Counted from the stretch's first letter, positions 25,289 to 33,489 are shown. The stretch: DNA of 64,000 bases from Caulobacter radicis (GCF_003094615.1 NZ_QDKO01000041.1:17255-81254), one strand, 5' to 3'. The notes: a model not told the origin generated them from the letters alone. Numbers and translations are program-made.

Positions 25289-26401
25289 CTAAAGTTTGCG
25301 GACGTAGCGGGTGGGAACGAACGGGGAGGCGACGACCTCTGCGGCCGCCGGCTTGCCCCGGACGATGACTTTCAGCGTCGCGCCGATCACGGCGTAGGCC
25401 GGGGGCACGAAACCAATCGCAATGGCGCCGCCGAAGCTGGGGCCGAAGCCGCCGCTGGTGACCTTGCCGATGACGTTTCCGTCAGCGTCGGCGATGTCGG
25501 CGCCTTCACGGGCCGGGGCGCCTTCCAGCACCTTCAGGTTCACGCGGACGCGGGCCAGCTCGCCGGCCAGTTCCTTGGTGATGCGCTCAGCGCCCAGGAA
25601 GTCGCCGGCCTCGCGGCGGCTCTTGCCGACGGCGAAGTTCAGGCCGGCCTCGATCGGCGAGACGGTCTCGTCCAGGTCGTGGCCGTAGAGCGGCAGGCCC
25701 GCTTCCAGGCGCAGGCTGTCGCGGGCGCCCAGGCCGATCGGCCTGACGCGCTCGTCTTCCAGCAGGGTGTTCCAGATGCGGGCGGCGGCGTCGGCCGGGA
25801 CCGAGATCTCGTAGCCGTCCTCGCCGGTATAGCCCGAGCGGGAGATGATGGCGTCGACGCCGAACGCCGTCAGGGCGCGGGCGTCCATGAACACCATGGT
25901 CGCGGCTTCCGGCACGTGGGCGGCCAGGACGGCGGCGGCCTGCGGGCCTTGCAGGGCCAGCAGGGCGCGGTCTTCGAGGCGCTCGACGGTGGCTTCGCCG
26001 GCCAGTTCGCGGGCGATGATGGCGTAGTCGTTGTCCTTGCAGGCGCCGTTGACCACGACGAACAGGCCGTCGTCATCGGGACGGGCGGTCATCAGGTCGT
26101 CGATGATCCCGCCGTCGGCGTTCAGCAGCACGCCGTAGCGCTGCTTGCCGGCCTTCAGGCCCTGGTAGTCGGCCGAGACCACCTTCTCGAAGCTCTTGGC
26201 CGGGTTTTCACCGCGCAGCCGGGCCTGGCCCATGTGCGAGACGTCGAACAGGCCCGCATGCTCGCGGGTCCACAGGTGCTCTTTCAGCACGCCGTCCTTG
26301 TACTGCACGGGCATGGAATAGCCCGCGAACGGCACCATGCGGGCGCCGGCCGCCACGTGGGCGTCGAACAGCGGGGTCTTCTTGAGGTCGTCGGTGGACA
26401 C
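25289..26401 (-). CDS. gcvT: Aminomethyltransferase (glycine cleavage T protein)
   Basis: It transfers the methylene group from aminomethyl-GcvH to tetrahydrofolate, releasing ammonia. The 370-residue protein starts with GTG at 26399-26401. Conserved segments are PLFDAHVAAGARMVPFAGYSMPVQY, AGLFDVSHMGQ and the folate-site SGYTGEDGYEI. It is the first gene of the operon and starts about 56 bases after the riboswitch. Confidence 0.96.
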   Translation of the reverse strand: MSTDDLKKTPLFDAHVAAGARMVPFAGYSMPVQYKDGVLKEHLWTREHAGLFDVSHMGQARLRGENPAKSFEKVVSADYQGLKAGKQRYGVLLNADGGIIDDLMTARPDDDGLFVVVNGACKDNDYAIIARELAGEATVERLEDRALLALQGPQAAAVLAAHVPEAATMVFMDARALTAFGVDAIISRSGYTGEDGYEISVPADAAARIWNTLLEDERVRPIGLGARDSLRLEAGLPLYGHDLDETVSPIEAGLNFAVGKSRREAGDFLGAERITKELAGELARVRVNLKVLEGAPAREGADIADADGNVIGKVTSGGFGPSFGGAIAIGFVPPAYAVIGATLKVIVRGKPAAAEVVASPFVPTRYVRKL

Positions 26402-26456
26402 GCGGCGGGCTCCGAAACGGGGTCGGCGACGGTTCCGGCTCTCGCCGGTTGGTCGC

Positions 26457-26660
26457 GCCCCCGCTGTCCCTTAGGCCTGAGAGATTCCGGCGCGTTCCGT
26501 CCCAGGGGGAGGGGCGCCTTGCTCCTTCGGCGAGCCGCCCTTGCGGGAGGCTTCTTTCCAGCGTTCCTAAACCCGCGCGGTCCTTTTGCCTGAGCGTTTC
26601 CGGGGCGGTTGCGCCTTCGGCCTCGGGACACGAATCCCGACGTCTCCCGCGAGGGTCAGG
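26457..26660 (-). promoter_or_regulatory. Tandem glycine riboswitch
   Basis: Two glycine aptamers lie in series upstream of gcvT. On the reverse strand the first aptamer core reads AACGCTCAGGCAAAAGGACC (about 26579-26598) and the second AATCTCTCAGGCCTAAGGGACAG (about 26464-26486); these carry the conserved CAGGCxxAAGGxAC signature. Each is followed by a GC-rich P3-type hairpin. The arrangement matches the glycine riboswitch (gcvT element), normally an ON switch activating glycine catabolism when glycine is abundant. The sequence between the second aptamer and gcvT is short (about 60 bases), favouring translational control of the GTG start; this last point is inference. Confidence 0.95.
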
Positions 26661-26761
26661 GGCTCAATGAGCGAGCCGGGGGAGGGAGTCAAGCGGGGCC
26701 GTCGTCAGGTTGGCGGAGGACCCGGCGACGCCCGGATTCAAGGCGCGCGGCCAACCCTCGA

Positions 26762-26873
26762 TCGTCATCCCGGGCGGAGGCGCGAACGCGCCGCAGACCC
26801 GGGACCCAGGGGGAACCGCATTGCGCCGGCCCCTGGGTCCCGGTTCTCCGCTTCGCTGCGGCCGGGATGACGA
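26762..26873. repeat. Family D palindromic repeat
   Basis: This large imperfect inverted repeat opens with CGTCATCCCGG and closes with CCGGGATGACG. An inner pair GGGACCCAGG/CCTGGGTCCC frames the variable centre. It lies upstream of the riboswitch, between it and the small membrane gene. Together with the riboswitch it accounts for the 26402-26908 gap. Other copies: 37591, 45441, 52803. Confidence 0.88.
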
Positions 26874-26908
26874 AGTTTGGAGTGGGCAGGAGAGTTCGGA
26901 AGAGCCCC

Positions 26909-27301
26909 TCAGCCCTTCTTCACCGCGCCGCCCTGGCCGACGAAGCCCAGCACCAGGAACTGCAGTGTCGCGCCCATGGCCACGCCCAGCAGGGTGACGC
27001 CCAGCCAGGCGGCCGGTCCGGCCGTCGGGCCCATGCCCGAGCTCGCCGTCCACAGATAGACGCCCCAGACGAGGATCGCGCCGGCCACGGGGCCGATGAA
27101 GGCGAGGTTGGCCTTTTCGCCCAGCCGGCGGCGGCCGATGATCACCAGGACGGCGCAGCCGACGATCTGCACCAGCGGCCCCACCAGGTTCAGCGGAAAC
27201 CCGGCCTTGTCGGGCAGGGCCGAGGTGCACAGCATGGTCAGCACGACGGCCAGGCAGCCGATCGTCCAGTAGCGGCGAACGCCGATGGGGCCTTCTTTCA
27301 C
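26909..27301 (-). CDS. Small four-helix membrane protein downstream of ccrM
   Basis: I do not recognise this 130-residue protein. It has four predicted membrane helices (starting near YWTIGCLAVVLTML, LVGPLVQIVGCAVLVI, ANLAFIGPVAGAILV and WLGVTLLGVAMGATL) and short loops. The start is GTG at 27299-27301, ten bases after the ccrM stop on the same strand, without a good ribosome binding site, so it may be translated by coupling to ccrM. Its position suggests cell-cycle co-expression with ccrM, but that is only context. Confidence 0.6.
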   Translation of the reverse strand: MKEGPIGVRRYWTIGCLAVVLTMLCTSALPDKAGFPLNLVGPLVQIVGCAVLVIIGRRRLGEKANLAFIGPVAGAILVWGVYLWTASSGMGPTAGPAAWLGVTLLGVAMGATLQFLVLGFVGQGGAVKKG

Positions 27302-27311
27302 TTGAAAGCGA

Positions 27312-28394
27312 TCAGGCGTGCGGCATGGCCGCGCGCACCTGGGCGCGCAGCACGTCGATGGGGGCGAGACCCGCGTCGGTCTTGAAGTGCCAGTAGGTCC
27401 AGCCGTTGCAGGCCGGGGCCGACTGCACCATGGCGCCGATCTTGTGGATCGAGCCGGTCAGGTCGCCGACCGCGATCGAGCCGTCGGGGCGCACCTTGGC
27501 CGCGTGGGCGCCCTTGGCGCAGTAGAGCGTGTCGCCCGGATGCAGCAGGCCGGCCTCGACGATCGTGCCGAACGGCACGCGCGGCTCGGCGCGCTTGGAG
27601 CCCATGACCTCGAGGTCCTGCGGGGCGATCGGCGTCACCTGGGCGATGCGGGTCCTGGCGTGCTCGATATATTCGGCCTCGCGCTCGATGCCGACGAACT
27701 TGCGGCCCAGGCGCTTGGCGGCCGCGCCAGTGGTGCCAACGCCGAAGAACGGATCCAGGATCACGTCGCCCGGCTTGGTGGTCGACAGGATCACCCGGTA
27801 GAGCAGGGCCTCGGGCTTCTGGGTCGGGTGGGCCTTCTGGCCGTCGGCGCCCTTGATGCGCTCCTCGCCGGTGCACAGCGGGATGGTCCAGTCCGAGCGC
27901 ATCTGCACTTCGTCATTGGCCATCTTCAGGGCGTCGTAGTTGAAGGTGTAGCGCTTGGCGTTCTGGCTCTTGGAGGCCCAGATCAGGGTCTCGTGGGCGT
28001 TGGCGAAGCGGGTGCCCTTGAAGTTGGGCATCGGGTTGGTCTTGCGCCAGATGACGTCGTTGAGGATCCAGAAGCCCAGGTCCTGCACCGCCACGCCGAC
28101 GCGGAAGATGTTGTGGTAGCTGCCGATCACCCAGATCGCGCCGTCGTCCTTGAGCACGCGGCGGGCGGCCTTCAGCCACTCGCGGGTGAACTTGTCGTAG
28201 GCGGCGAAGCTCTCGAACTGGTCCCAGTGGTCGTCGACCGCGTCGACCTTGGAATTGTCCGGACGCAGCAGGTCGCCGCCAAGCTGAAGGTTGTAGGGCG
28301 GGTCGGCGAAAATCAGGTCGACCGACTTTTCGGGCAAGGCGTTCATCGCCTCGATGCAGTCGCCCTGAATGATGGTTTCCGGCCCGAACGACAT
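27312..28394 (-). CDS. ccrM: Cell-cycle-regulated GANTC adenine methyltransferase CcrM
   Basis: It methylates adenine in GANTC at the end of S phase and controls cell-cycle transcription in Caulobacter and relatives. The 360-residue protein has motif IV (DPPYNLQLGG) near the N terminus and the SAM-binding motif I (DPFFGVGTTGAAA) after it, the beta-class order of Hinfl-like enzymes. An about 90-residue C-terminal domain typical of CcrM follows (GDTLYCAKGAHA ... GWTYWHFKTD). The ATG at 28392-28394 gives MSFGPETIIQGDC; upstream in-frame codons have no similarity. The leader carries GANTC sites and a CtrA-like box. Confidence 0.97.
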   Translation of the reverse strand: MSFGPETIIQGDCIEAMNALPEKSVDLIFADPPYNLQLGGDLLRPDNSKVDAVDDHWDQFESFAAYDKFTREWLKAARRVLKDDGAIWVIGSYHNIFRVGVAVQDLGFWILNDVIWRKTNPMPNFKGTRFANAHETLIWASKSQNAKRYTFNYDALKMANDEVQMRSDWTIPLCTGEERIKGADGQKAHPTQKPEALLYRVILSTTKPGDVILDPFFGVGTTGAAAKRLGRKFVGIEREAEYIEHARTRIAQVTPIAPQDLEVMGSKRAEPRVPFGTIVEAGLLHPGDTLYCAKGAHAAKVRPDGSIAVGDLTGSIHKIGAMVQSAPACNGWTYWHFKTDAGLAPIDVLRAQVRAAMPHA

Positions 28395-28421
28395 GTCCGC
28401 TTCCTTGCAAAACACCCAACG

Positions 28422-28488
28422 GAATCATGGAGTCCCGTGGTTACCCGGGAATGAACGGTCATGGTTAGCCACTGGTTAATCGCGATTC
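28422..28488 (-). promoter_or_regulatory. ccrM promoter region: CtrA-like box and three GANTC sites
   Basis: On the reverse strand TTAACCAGTGGCTAA (28465-28479) matches the CtrA site TTAA-N7-TTAA with one changed base in the second half-site. GANTC sites occur at 28422-28426 (GAATC), 28430-28434 (GAGTC) and 28484-28488 (GATTC). In C. crescentus, ccrM is activated by CtrA and its transcription is damped by methylation of leader GANTC sites. The layout here fits that model: two GANTC in the leader just before the start codon and one upstream of the CtrA box. Confidence 0.75.
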
Positions 28489-28595
28489 GAAAAGTGGTTA
28501 ATAGCGGTTGATGTTCCTTAAATGTTCTCTATCGTGGACTCGACCGGGACGCGAAGGGCTCGGCCATCTGGCGACGTTGGGGGACGTGAGGGGGC

Positions 28596-29183
28596 ATGGC
28601 GCTGATCCGCGGGTTCATCGCGTCCAGCCTCGACGGCCGCGTCGCCGACGCCGGCGGCGGGGTCGAGTGGCTGGCGCCGTTCCGCAAGGTGGATCCCGGC
28701 TACGGCGCCTTCATCGATCTCGTGGGCACGGTGGTCATGGGCCGGGCCACCTATGACCAGATCCCCAGCCTGGGCATGGGCTGGCCCTATGCCGGCAAGC
28801 GCGGGTTCGTCGTCACCTCGCGGCGGGGCGATCCGGTGCAGCGCGGGGTGCGGTTCTGGCGCGAGGGGCTGCCGGCCCTGGTCGACCGCCTGCGCGACCT
28901 CGACGACGGCGACGCCTGGGTGGTGGGCGGGGCCGGGCTGCTGGCCGCCTTCGCCGAGCAGGGCGCGCTGGATCGCCTGTCGCTGCTGATCGCGCCCGTG
29001 CTGCTGGGCGAGGGCCCGCCGCTGTTTCCCGAACGCGCCGGCCCGCCCCGGGGCCTCGTCCTGCGCGGCGCGGCCTCGCTGGCCATGGGGGTGGTGCGGC
29101 TGGACTACGAGCTTCTGCCGGTCAAGGCGGGACGCGGAAGGGGCCGGGCGGCGGGCGAGGCCGGCGAGGGCGCGCAGGCTTGA
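28596..29183 (+). CDS. Dihydrofolate reductase-like (RibD C-terminal domain) protein
   Basis: The 195-residue protein belongs to the bacterial RibD C-terminal/DHFR-like family (YyaP/YwjB type). It has the NADPH-binding pattern FIASSLDGRVADAGGGVEWL, GTVVMGRATYD and WVVGGAGLLAAF. These proteins are presumed reductases but few have known substrates; true folate or riboflavin activity is not implied. The C-terminal 25 residues are basic and poorly conserved. The ATG at 28596 is preceded by a GGGGGACGTGAGGGG purine tract. It is divergent from ccrM. Confidence 0.8.
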   Translation: MALIRGFIASSLDGRVADAGGGVEWLAPFRKVDPGYGAFIDLVGTVVMGRATYDQIPSLGMGWPYAGKRGFVVTSRRGDPVQRGVRFWREGLPALVDRLRDLDDGDAWVVGGAGLLAAFAEQGALDRLSLLIAPVLLGEGPPLFPERAGPPRGLVLRGAASLAMGVVRLDYELLPVKAGRGRGRAAGEAGEGAQA

Positions 29184-29226
29184 GGATGGCGGGTCCCGCC
29201 CGTGTGGACGGGACCCTCGCGCCCGA

Positions 29227-30300
29227 TCAGGCGGGAACCGTCTCGTGCAGGCTCGGATAGTCGGTGTAGCCGCGCGCGTCGCCGCCGAAGAAGGTCATGC
29301 GGTCGGCGTCGTTGAAAGGCGCGCCGGTCTTCAGGCGCTCGACGAAGTCGGGATTGGCCAGCACGGCCTGGCCGTAGGCTTCCAGGTCGGCCAGGCCCGA
29401 GGCGACGTCGGCGCCGATGTCCTCGCGGGGCCGACCCGGGCGGTTGAGGATCAGCACGCCGCGCCACAGCTTGCGGATGTCGGCCAGCAGGGCCTCGTCG
29501 CCCTGGTGCATGACGTGCACATAGGCCAGGCCCAGCTTGTCGAGTTCGGCGACCAGGTGGCGGTAGAGCGCCGGGCCTTCGGCGCCTTCGTCGATGCCCC
29601 ACAGCGTCGTGCCGGGCGACAGGCGGATGGCGGTGCGGTCCGCGCCGATCTCCTCGGCGATGGCGGTCGCCACCTCGATGGCGAAGCGGGCGCGGTTCTC
29701 GATCGAGCCGCCATAGGCGTCGGTGCGGGTGTTGGCGCTGGGGGCGAAGAACTGCTGCACCAGATAGGCGTTGGCGCCGTGGATCTCGACGCCGTCGGCG
29801 CCGGCCTCGATCGCCCGGCGCGCCGCCTGGCGGAAGTCGGCCACGGTCTGGCGCACCTCGTCGGTGCTCAGGGCGCGCGGCGTGGGAATGTCCTGCGGGC
29901 CCGTGGCGGTGAACATCGGCGCGCCCGGGGCGATGGCCGAGGGCGCGACGCCCTGGCGGTGGTGGGGCGTGTTGTCGGGATGCGACATCCGTCCGGCGTG
30001 CATCAGCTGCATGAAGAGGCGCCCGCCCGCGGCGTGGACGGCCTGCGTCACCGTGCGCCAGCCGGCGACATGGGCGTCGGTGTGGATGCCCGGCGTGGTC
30101 AGGTAGCCCTGGCCGTCCTGCGACGGCTGCACGCCCTCGGTGACGATCAGGCCAAGGCCGGCGCGCTGGGCGTAGTAGCGGGCGGCCAGGTCGCCGGGCG
30201 TCCCGTCGGGCCGGGCGCGCGAGCGGGTCATCGGGGCCATGACCAGGCGGTTGGAAAGATCGATCCGGCCCAGGCGGGCGGGGGTGAAGAGGGGGTTCAT
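29227..30300 (-). CDS. Old Yellow Enzyme-family NADH:flavin oxidoreductase
   Basis: This FMN-dependent ene-reductase (NemA/XenA-like) reduces activated alkenes or electrophiles. The 357-residue TIM barrel includes NRLVMAPMTRSRA (N-terminal FMN loop), QLMHAGRMSHPDNTP, the catalytic region DGVEIHGANAYLVQQFFAPSAN (His/Asn pair and Tyr), and NRTDAYGGSIENR-like TDAYGGSIENRARF. The start is the ATG at 30298-30300. A LysR-type regulator diverges from it, a common arrangement in which an electrophile induces the reductase. Confidence 0.93.
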   Translation of the reverse strand: MNPLFTPARLGRIDLSNRLVMAPMTRSRARPDGTPGDLAARYYAQRAGLGLIVTEGVQPSQDGQGYLTTPGIHTDAHVAGWRTVTQAVHAAGGRLFMQLMHAGRMSHPDNTPHHRQGVAPSAIAPGAPMFTATGPQDIPTPRALSTDEVRQTVADFRQAARRAIEAGADGVEIHGANAYLVQQFFAPSANTRTDAYGGSIENRARFAIEVATAIAEEIGADRTAIRLSPGTTLWGIDEGAEGPALYRHLVAELDKLGLAYVHVMHQGDEALLADIRKLWRGVLILNRPGRPREDIGADVASGLADLEAYGQAVLANPDFVERLKTGAPFNDADRMTFFGGDARGYTDYPSLHETVPA

Positions 30301-30380
30301 CGGGTGGCTTCCTTGTGGTGCGAGGCCACAGATGGCAAAGCGTGTGGTCGGCACAAAGTCGCCGAAATGGAATTGATTGA

Positions 30381-30392
30381 TCCATTCATGGA
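30381..30392. promoter_or_regulatory. Candidate LysR operator
   Basis: TCCAT-TC-ATGGA is a perfect small palindrome in the 100-bp gap between the divergent reductase and LysR genes. It lies within a wider interrupted ATTG...CAAT pair (30372-30397). It overlaps the regulator's ribosome binding site, which suits autorepression. Prediction only. Confidence 0.4.
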
Positions 30393-30400
30393 GCAATGAA

Positions 30401-31285
30401 GTGAGCCGGCTCGACGACATGGCGCTGTTCGTGGAGGTCATGAAGGCGCGCAGCTTTCGCGGCGCGGCGGCAAGCCTGGGCATGCCCAGCTCGACCCTGT
30501 CGCGCCGCATCGCGACGCTGGAGAAGTCGATCGGCCTGCGGCTGCTGAACCGCACCACACGCTCGATCGAGCCCACCGAGGCCGGGCAGGTCTATTTCGA
30601 GCGGGCCCTGCGGATCGTCGAGGAGGCGCGCATCGCCCACGAGGAGCTCGGCGAGATGGTCGCCCGGCCGGTCGGGACCCTGCGCGTCTCCCTGCCGGTG
30701 GACTTCGCCACCAACTGGCTGGCGCCGCTGCTGCCGCGCTTCGCCGCGAAATATCCCGGCCTCGACTTCGAGCTGGACCTGACGCCCCGCAATGTCGACC
30801 TGGTGGCCGAGCCCTTCGACCTGGCCGTGCGCATGGCCCAGCCGGAGGGCGCGGGCCTGATCGCCCGGGTGATCGGCCACCTGACGCCGTTCCTCTACGC
30901 CTCGCCGGGCTACCTGGCCGCCCATGGCGAGCCCGCCCATCCCGCCGAGCTTGAGGCCCATGCCTGCCTGGCCATGCCGGGACGGGGCGCCTGGCGCCTG
31001 CAGGCGGGGGGCGAGGTCGTCGACATCACCGCCCACGGCCGGTTCCGCGCCAACAGCGTGGCCCTGCTGAAGCGGTTGGCCGTGCAGGACATGGGCGTCC
31101 TGCTGATCCCCGAACGCGTGGTCGCCGACGAGGTGGCGGCCGGCCGGCTGGTGCGGATCCTTCCAGGCTGGCAGGGGCCGCCAGCCTCGATCTACGCGGT
31201 CACCGCCACGCGCCTGCTGCCGGCCAGGACCCAGCGTTTCATCGATTTCCTCAGGCAGAACCTGCGCGACGACCCTCACGCATAG
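30401..31285 (+). CDS. LysR-family transcriptional regulator
   Basis: The 294-residue protein has an N-terminal winged helix (VEVMKARSFRGAAASLGMPSSTLSRRIATLE) and a C-terminal periplasmic-binding-like effector domain. I chose GTG at 30401 (VSRLDDMALFVEV), eight bases after GGAG at 30390-30393. An ATG at 30377 in frame would add eight residues. It probably controls the divergent Old Yellow Enzyme gene. The stop overlaps the 3' end of the convergent methyltransferase by ten bases. Confidence 0.92.
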   Translation: MSRLDDMALFVEVMKARSFRGAAASLGMPSSTLSRRIATLEKSIGLRLLNRTTRSIEPTEAGQVYFERALRIVEEARIAHEELGEMVARPVGTLRVSLPVDFATNWLAPLLPRFAAKYPGLDFELDLTPRNVDLVAEPFDLAVRMAQPEGAGLIARVIGHLTPFLYASPGYLAAHGEPAHPAELEAHACLAMPGRGAWRLQAGGEVVDITAHGRFRANSVALLKRLAVQDMGVLLIPERVVADEVAAGRLVRILPGWQGPPASIYAVTATRLLPARTQRFIDFLRQNLRDDPHA

Positions 31286-32025
31286 GCCGCCCAGCCGCGC
31301 CAGGTGAAGGCCGCGTAGAACAGGGTCACATCGGTGAAGCCAGCCTCGCGCAGTATGGCCTCGTCCTCTGCCGGGGCGATCATGTTGACGCTGGCGGCCA
31401 CCGCGTCGCGGGCGCCCCTGGCCTGGACGGGATCGAAGCCCGAGGCGATCGCGAAGGCGGCGTAGCGGTCGAGCCAGGCGTCGCGCTGGCCAGGATCCTG
31501 CGGAAAGCTGCCGTGGGCGGCGACGAAGGGCGCGCCGGGCTTCAGGCGCCTGCGGATCTCGCGCTCGGTGCGCAGACGCTCGTCGTGGCCCAGGAAGTGC
31601 AGGGTCAGGAGGCAGGTCGCCGCGTCGAAATCGCGCTCGGCCACGTCCTCGACATAGCCCTCGACCAGCTCGATCCGGTCGTTCAGCGGCCCCAGCAGGC
31701 GCTGCGCGCCGCGCAGCATCTCGCCCGCCGGGTCGACGCCGACGAAGGTCCAGCCCGGGTGTGCTTGCGCCAGAGCCTTCAGCTCCAGCCCGCCGCCGGC
31801 CCCGACCACCAGCACGCGGGCGTTTTCCGGCGCGCGCTCGGCCAGCATCACCCCGCACATCCGGTGCAGGTCGTGGAAGCCCGGCACGAAGCGCGGCGGG
31901 CCCTCGGCGTAGCGGGCCACCGCCGCCGGGTCGGAGAAGGCGGCCAGGAAGTGCTTGGATCCGTCTTCGGTGCGCATGGGCAGGGCTCCGCCGTCGTCGA
32001 CGCCCGCCGGTCGGCCGTCACTCAC
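31276..32025 (-). CDS. Class I SAM-dependent methyltransferase
   Basis: The Rossmann-fold methyltransferase has motif I VLVVGAGGGLELKALA, an acidic motif II (FVGVDPAGEML) and motif post-I DFDAATCLLTLHFLG. The longest frame begins with GTG at 32025 (249 residues). The ATG at 31975-31977 (MRTEDGSKHF, 233 residues) is an equally plausible start because the intervening 16 residues are low-complexity. The substrate is unknown. The 3' end overlaps the LysR gene by ten bases tail to tail, and it diverges from the SDR gene. Confidence 0.82.
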   Translation of the reverse strand: MSDGRPAGVDDGGALPMRTEDGSKHFLAAFSDPAAVARYAEGPPRFVPGFHDLHRMCGVMLAERAPENARVLVVGAGGGLELKALAQAHPGWTFVGVDPAGEMLRGAQRLLGPLNDRIELVEGYVEDVAERDFDAATCLLTLHFLGHDERLRTEREIRRRLKPGAPFVAAHGSFPQDPGQRDAWLDRYAAFAIASGFDPVQARGARDAVAASVNMIAPAEDEAILREAGFTDVTLFYAAFTWRGWAAYA

Positions 32026-32112
32026 GTAACTTTATATGTTGCGAGAATCGCGGGGCTGCAAGAGGGGGCTGTTCGGCCTTAGGGTGGCGGCAATCAACAA
32101 GGAGGGAGCGCC

Positions 32113-32970
32113 ATGAGCCTCTCGGGCAAGACGCTGTTCATCACCGGGGCCAGCCGGGGCATCGGCCTTTCCATCGCGCTGCGGGCCGCGCGTGACGGGG
32201 CCAATGTGGTGGTCGCGGCCAAGACCGCCGATCCGCACCCCAAGCTGCCGGGCACAATCTACACCGCCGCCGACGAGATCGCCGCGGCCGGGGGGCAGGC
32301 CCTGCCGCTGGTGGTAGACGTGCGCGACGAGGCCAGCGTGCAGTCGGCCGTCGACCAGGCGGTCGAGCGGTTCGGCGGCATCGACATCCTCGTCAACAAC
32401 GCCTCGGCCATCTCGCTGACCGGCACGCTGTCGACCGACATGAAGCGCTACGACCTGATGCACCAGGTCAATACGCGCGGCACGTTCCTGACGTCGAAGG
32501 CCTGCATCCCGCACCTGAAGAAGGCGGCCAATCCGCATGTGCTGATGCTGTCGCCGCCGCTGGACATGTCGCCCCGTTGGTTCGGCGGCCACGTGGCCTA
32601 CACCATGGCCAAGTTCGGCATGTCGATGTGCGTGCTGGGCATGGCCAAGGAGTTCGAGGCCGACGGCATCGCGTTCAACGCCCTGTGGCCGCGCACCGGC
32701 ATCGCCACGGCCGCCATCCAGTTCGCCCTGACCGGCGAGGAGGGACTCAAGCACTGCCGCACCCCCGAGATCATGGCCGACGCCGCCCACGCGATCTTCC
32801 AAAAGCCGTCGCGCGAGCTCACCGGCCAGTTCCTGATCGACGACACGTTCCTCTATGGCGAAGGCGTGCGCGAGTTCGACAAGTACCGCGTCGACCCGAC
32901 CGCCACCCTGATGCCCGACTTCTTCGTGCCGGAGGACAGCGTCCCGCCCCCGGGGGTGGTGATCGGTTAG
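32113..32970 (+). CDS. Short-chain dehydrogenase (HSDL2-like)
   Basis: The 285-residue NAD(P)-dependent oxidoreductase has the cofactor motif TGASRGIGLSIA. The position of the NNAG motif reads NNASAI. The catalytic segment is YTMAKFGM, with the YxxxK pair, and the preceding Ser lies in MLSPPLD. The overall pattern (AKTADPHPKLPGTIYTAADEI, LNPPLDM-like) matches the hydroxysteroid dehydrogenase-like 2 subgroup. The physiological substrate is unknown. AAGGAGG at about 32099-32105 is a strong ribosome binding site. Confidence 0.88.
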   Translation: MSLSGKTLFITGASRGIGLSIALRAARDGANVVVAAKTADPHPKLPGTIYTAADEIAAAGGQALPLVVDVRDEASVQSAVDQAVERFGGIDILVNNASAISLTGTLSTDMKRYDLMHQVNTRGTFLTSKACIPHLKKAANPHVLMLSPPLDMSPRWFGGHVAYTMAKFGMSMCVLGMAKEFEADGIAFNALWPRTGIATAAIQFALTGEEGLKHCRTPEIMADAAHAIFQKPSRELTGQFLIDDTFLYGEGVREFDKYRVDPTATLMPDFFVPEDSVPPPGVVIG

Positions 32971-32993
32971 AGGGCTGCCCCAACACCCGTAAA

Positions 32994-33081
32994 ATCCCCG
33001 CGAAAGCGGGGACCCAGGTGTTTTATCGTCGAGCGCGGGCGGTGCAGAAAAAGCCTGGTTCCCCGCTTTCGCGGGGATTGG
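32994..33081. repeat. Family F palindromic repeat
   Basis: AATCCCCGCGAAAGCGGGGA and TCCCCGCTTTCGCGGGGATT, each itself a hairpin, are arranged as an inverted pair around about 48 bp with a GGGACCCAGG element. It lies after the SDR gene. The DNA from 32971 to 33162 contains this, one family A copy and no gene. Confidence 0.8.
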
Positions 33082-33103
33082 GCGGATAGATAGTCAACGC
33101 TGT

Positions 33104-33162
33104 AGCCCCTCACCCTCCCACGCCTGCGGCGCGGGCCCCACCCTCTCCCTTTGGGAGAGGTT
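33104..33162. repeat. Single family A repeat
   Basis: CCCCTCACCCTCCCACGCC...GGCGCGGGCCCCACCCTCTCCCTTTGGGAGAGG. It is a diverged family A copy without a partner, ending exactly at the stop codon of the TfoX-like gene (33163). Confidence 0.8.
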
Positions 33163-33489
33163 CTATTTTCGCTTCCGCCCCGCCACGGCCAGCGCCCTGT
33201 GCGCCCACTCCACCAGCAGGTCCGCATCGTCCATGGCCTCGGCCGGGGCGCTCCAGTAGGCCATGGGCTTGCCTTCGCCGAAGGGATCGAAGGCATGGCT
33301 GCCCGCCGCTTCGAACCGGGGTTTGAGTTCGGCGTCGCCTTTCAGGTAGAGGGTGTCGTCGTCGAGGATCGCGAAGAACAGGCCATTGGCGTAGATCCCG
33401 ACCCCGCCGAACATCCGCTTGGGCTTCAGCGCTCCCAGGGGCGCCAGCTGCTCGAGCACGAACTCCAGGAAGTCTTCCGAAACCGCCAT
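33163..33489 (-). CDS. TfoX N-terminal domain protein
   Basis: The 108-residue protein consists of one TfoX N-terminal domain. Typical features are FLEFVLEQLAPLG, KRMFGGVGIYANGLFFAIL and DTLYLKGD. Short TfoX-N proteins lack the C-terminal domain of the competence regulator TfoX/Sxy and have no settled function. Its ATG (33487-33489) overlaps the ATG of the divergent GNAT gene (33488-33490) in the sequence CATG. Neither start can be moved far inward without cutting the conserved domain. Confidence 0.88.
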   Translation of the reverse strand: MAVSEDFLEFVLEQLAPLGALKPKRMFGGVGIYANGLFFAILDDDTLYLKGDAELKPRFEAAGSHAFDPFGEGKPMAYWSAPAEAMDDADLLVEWAHRALAVAGRKRK

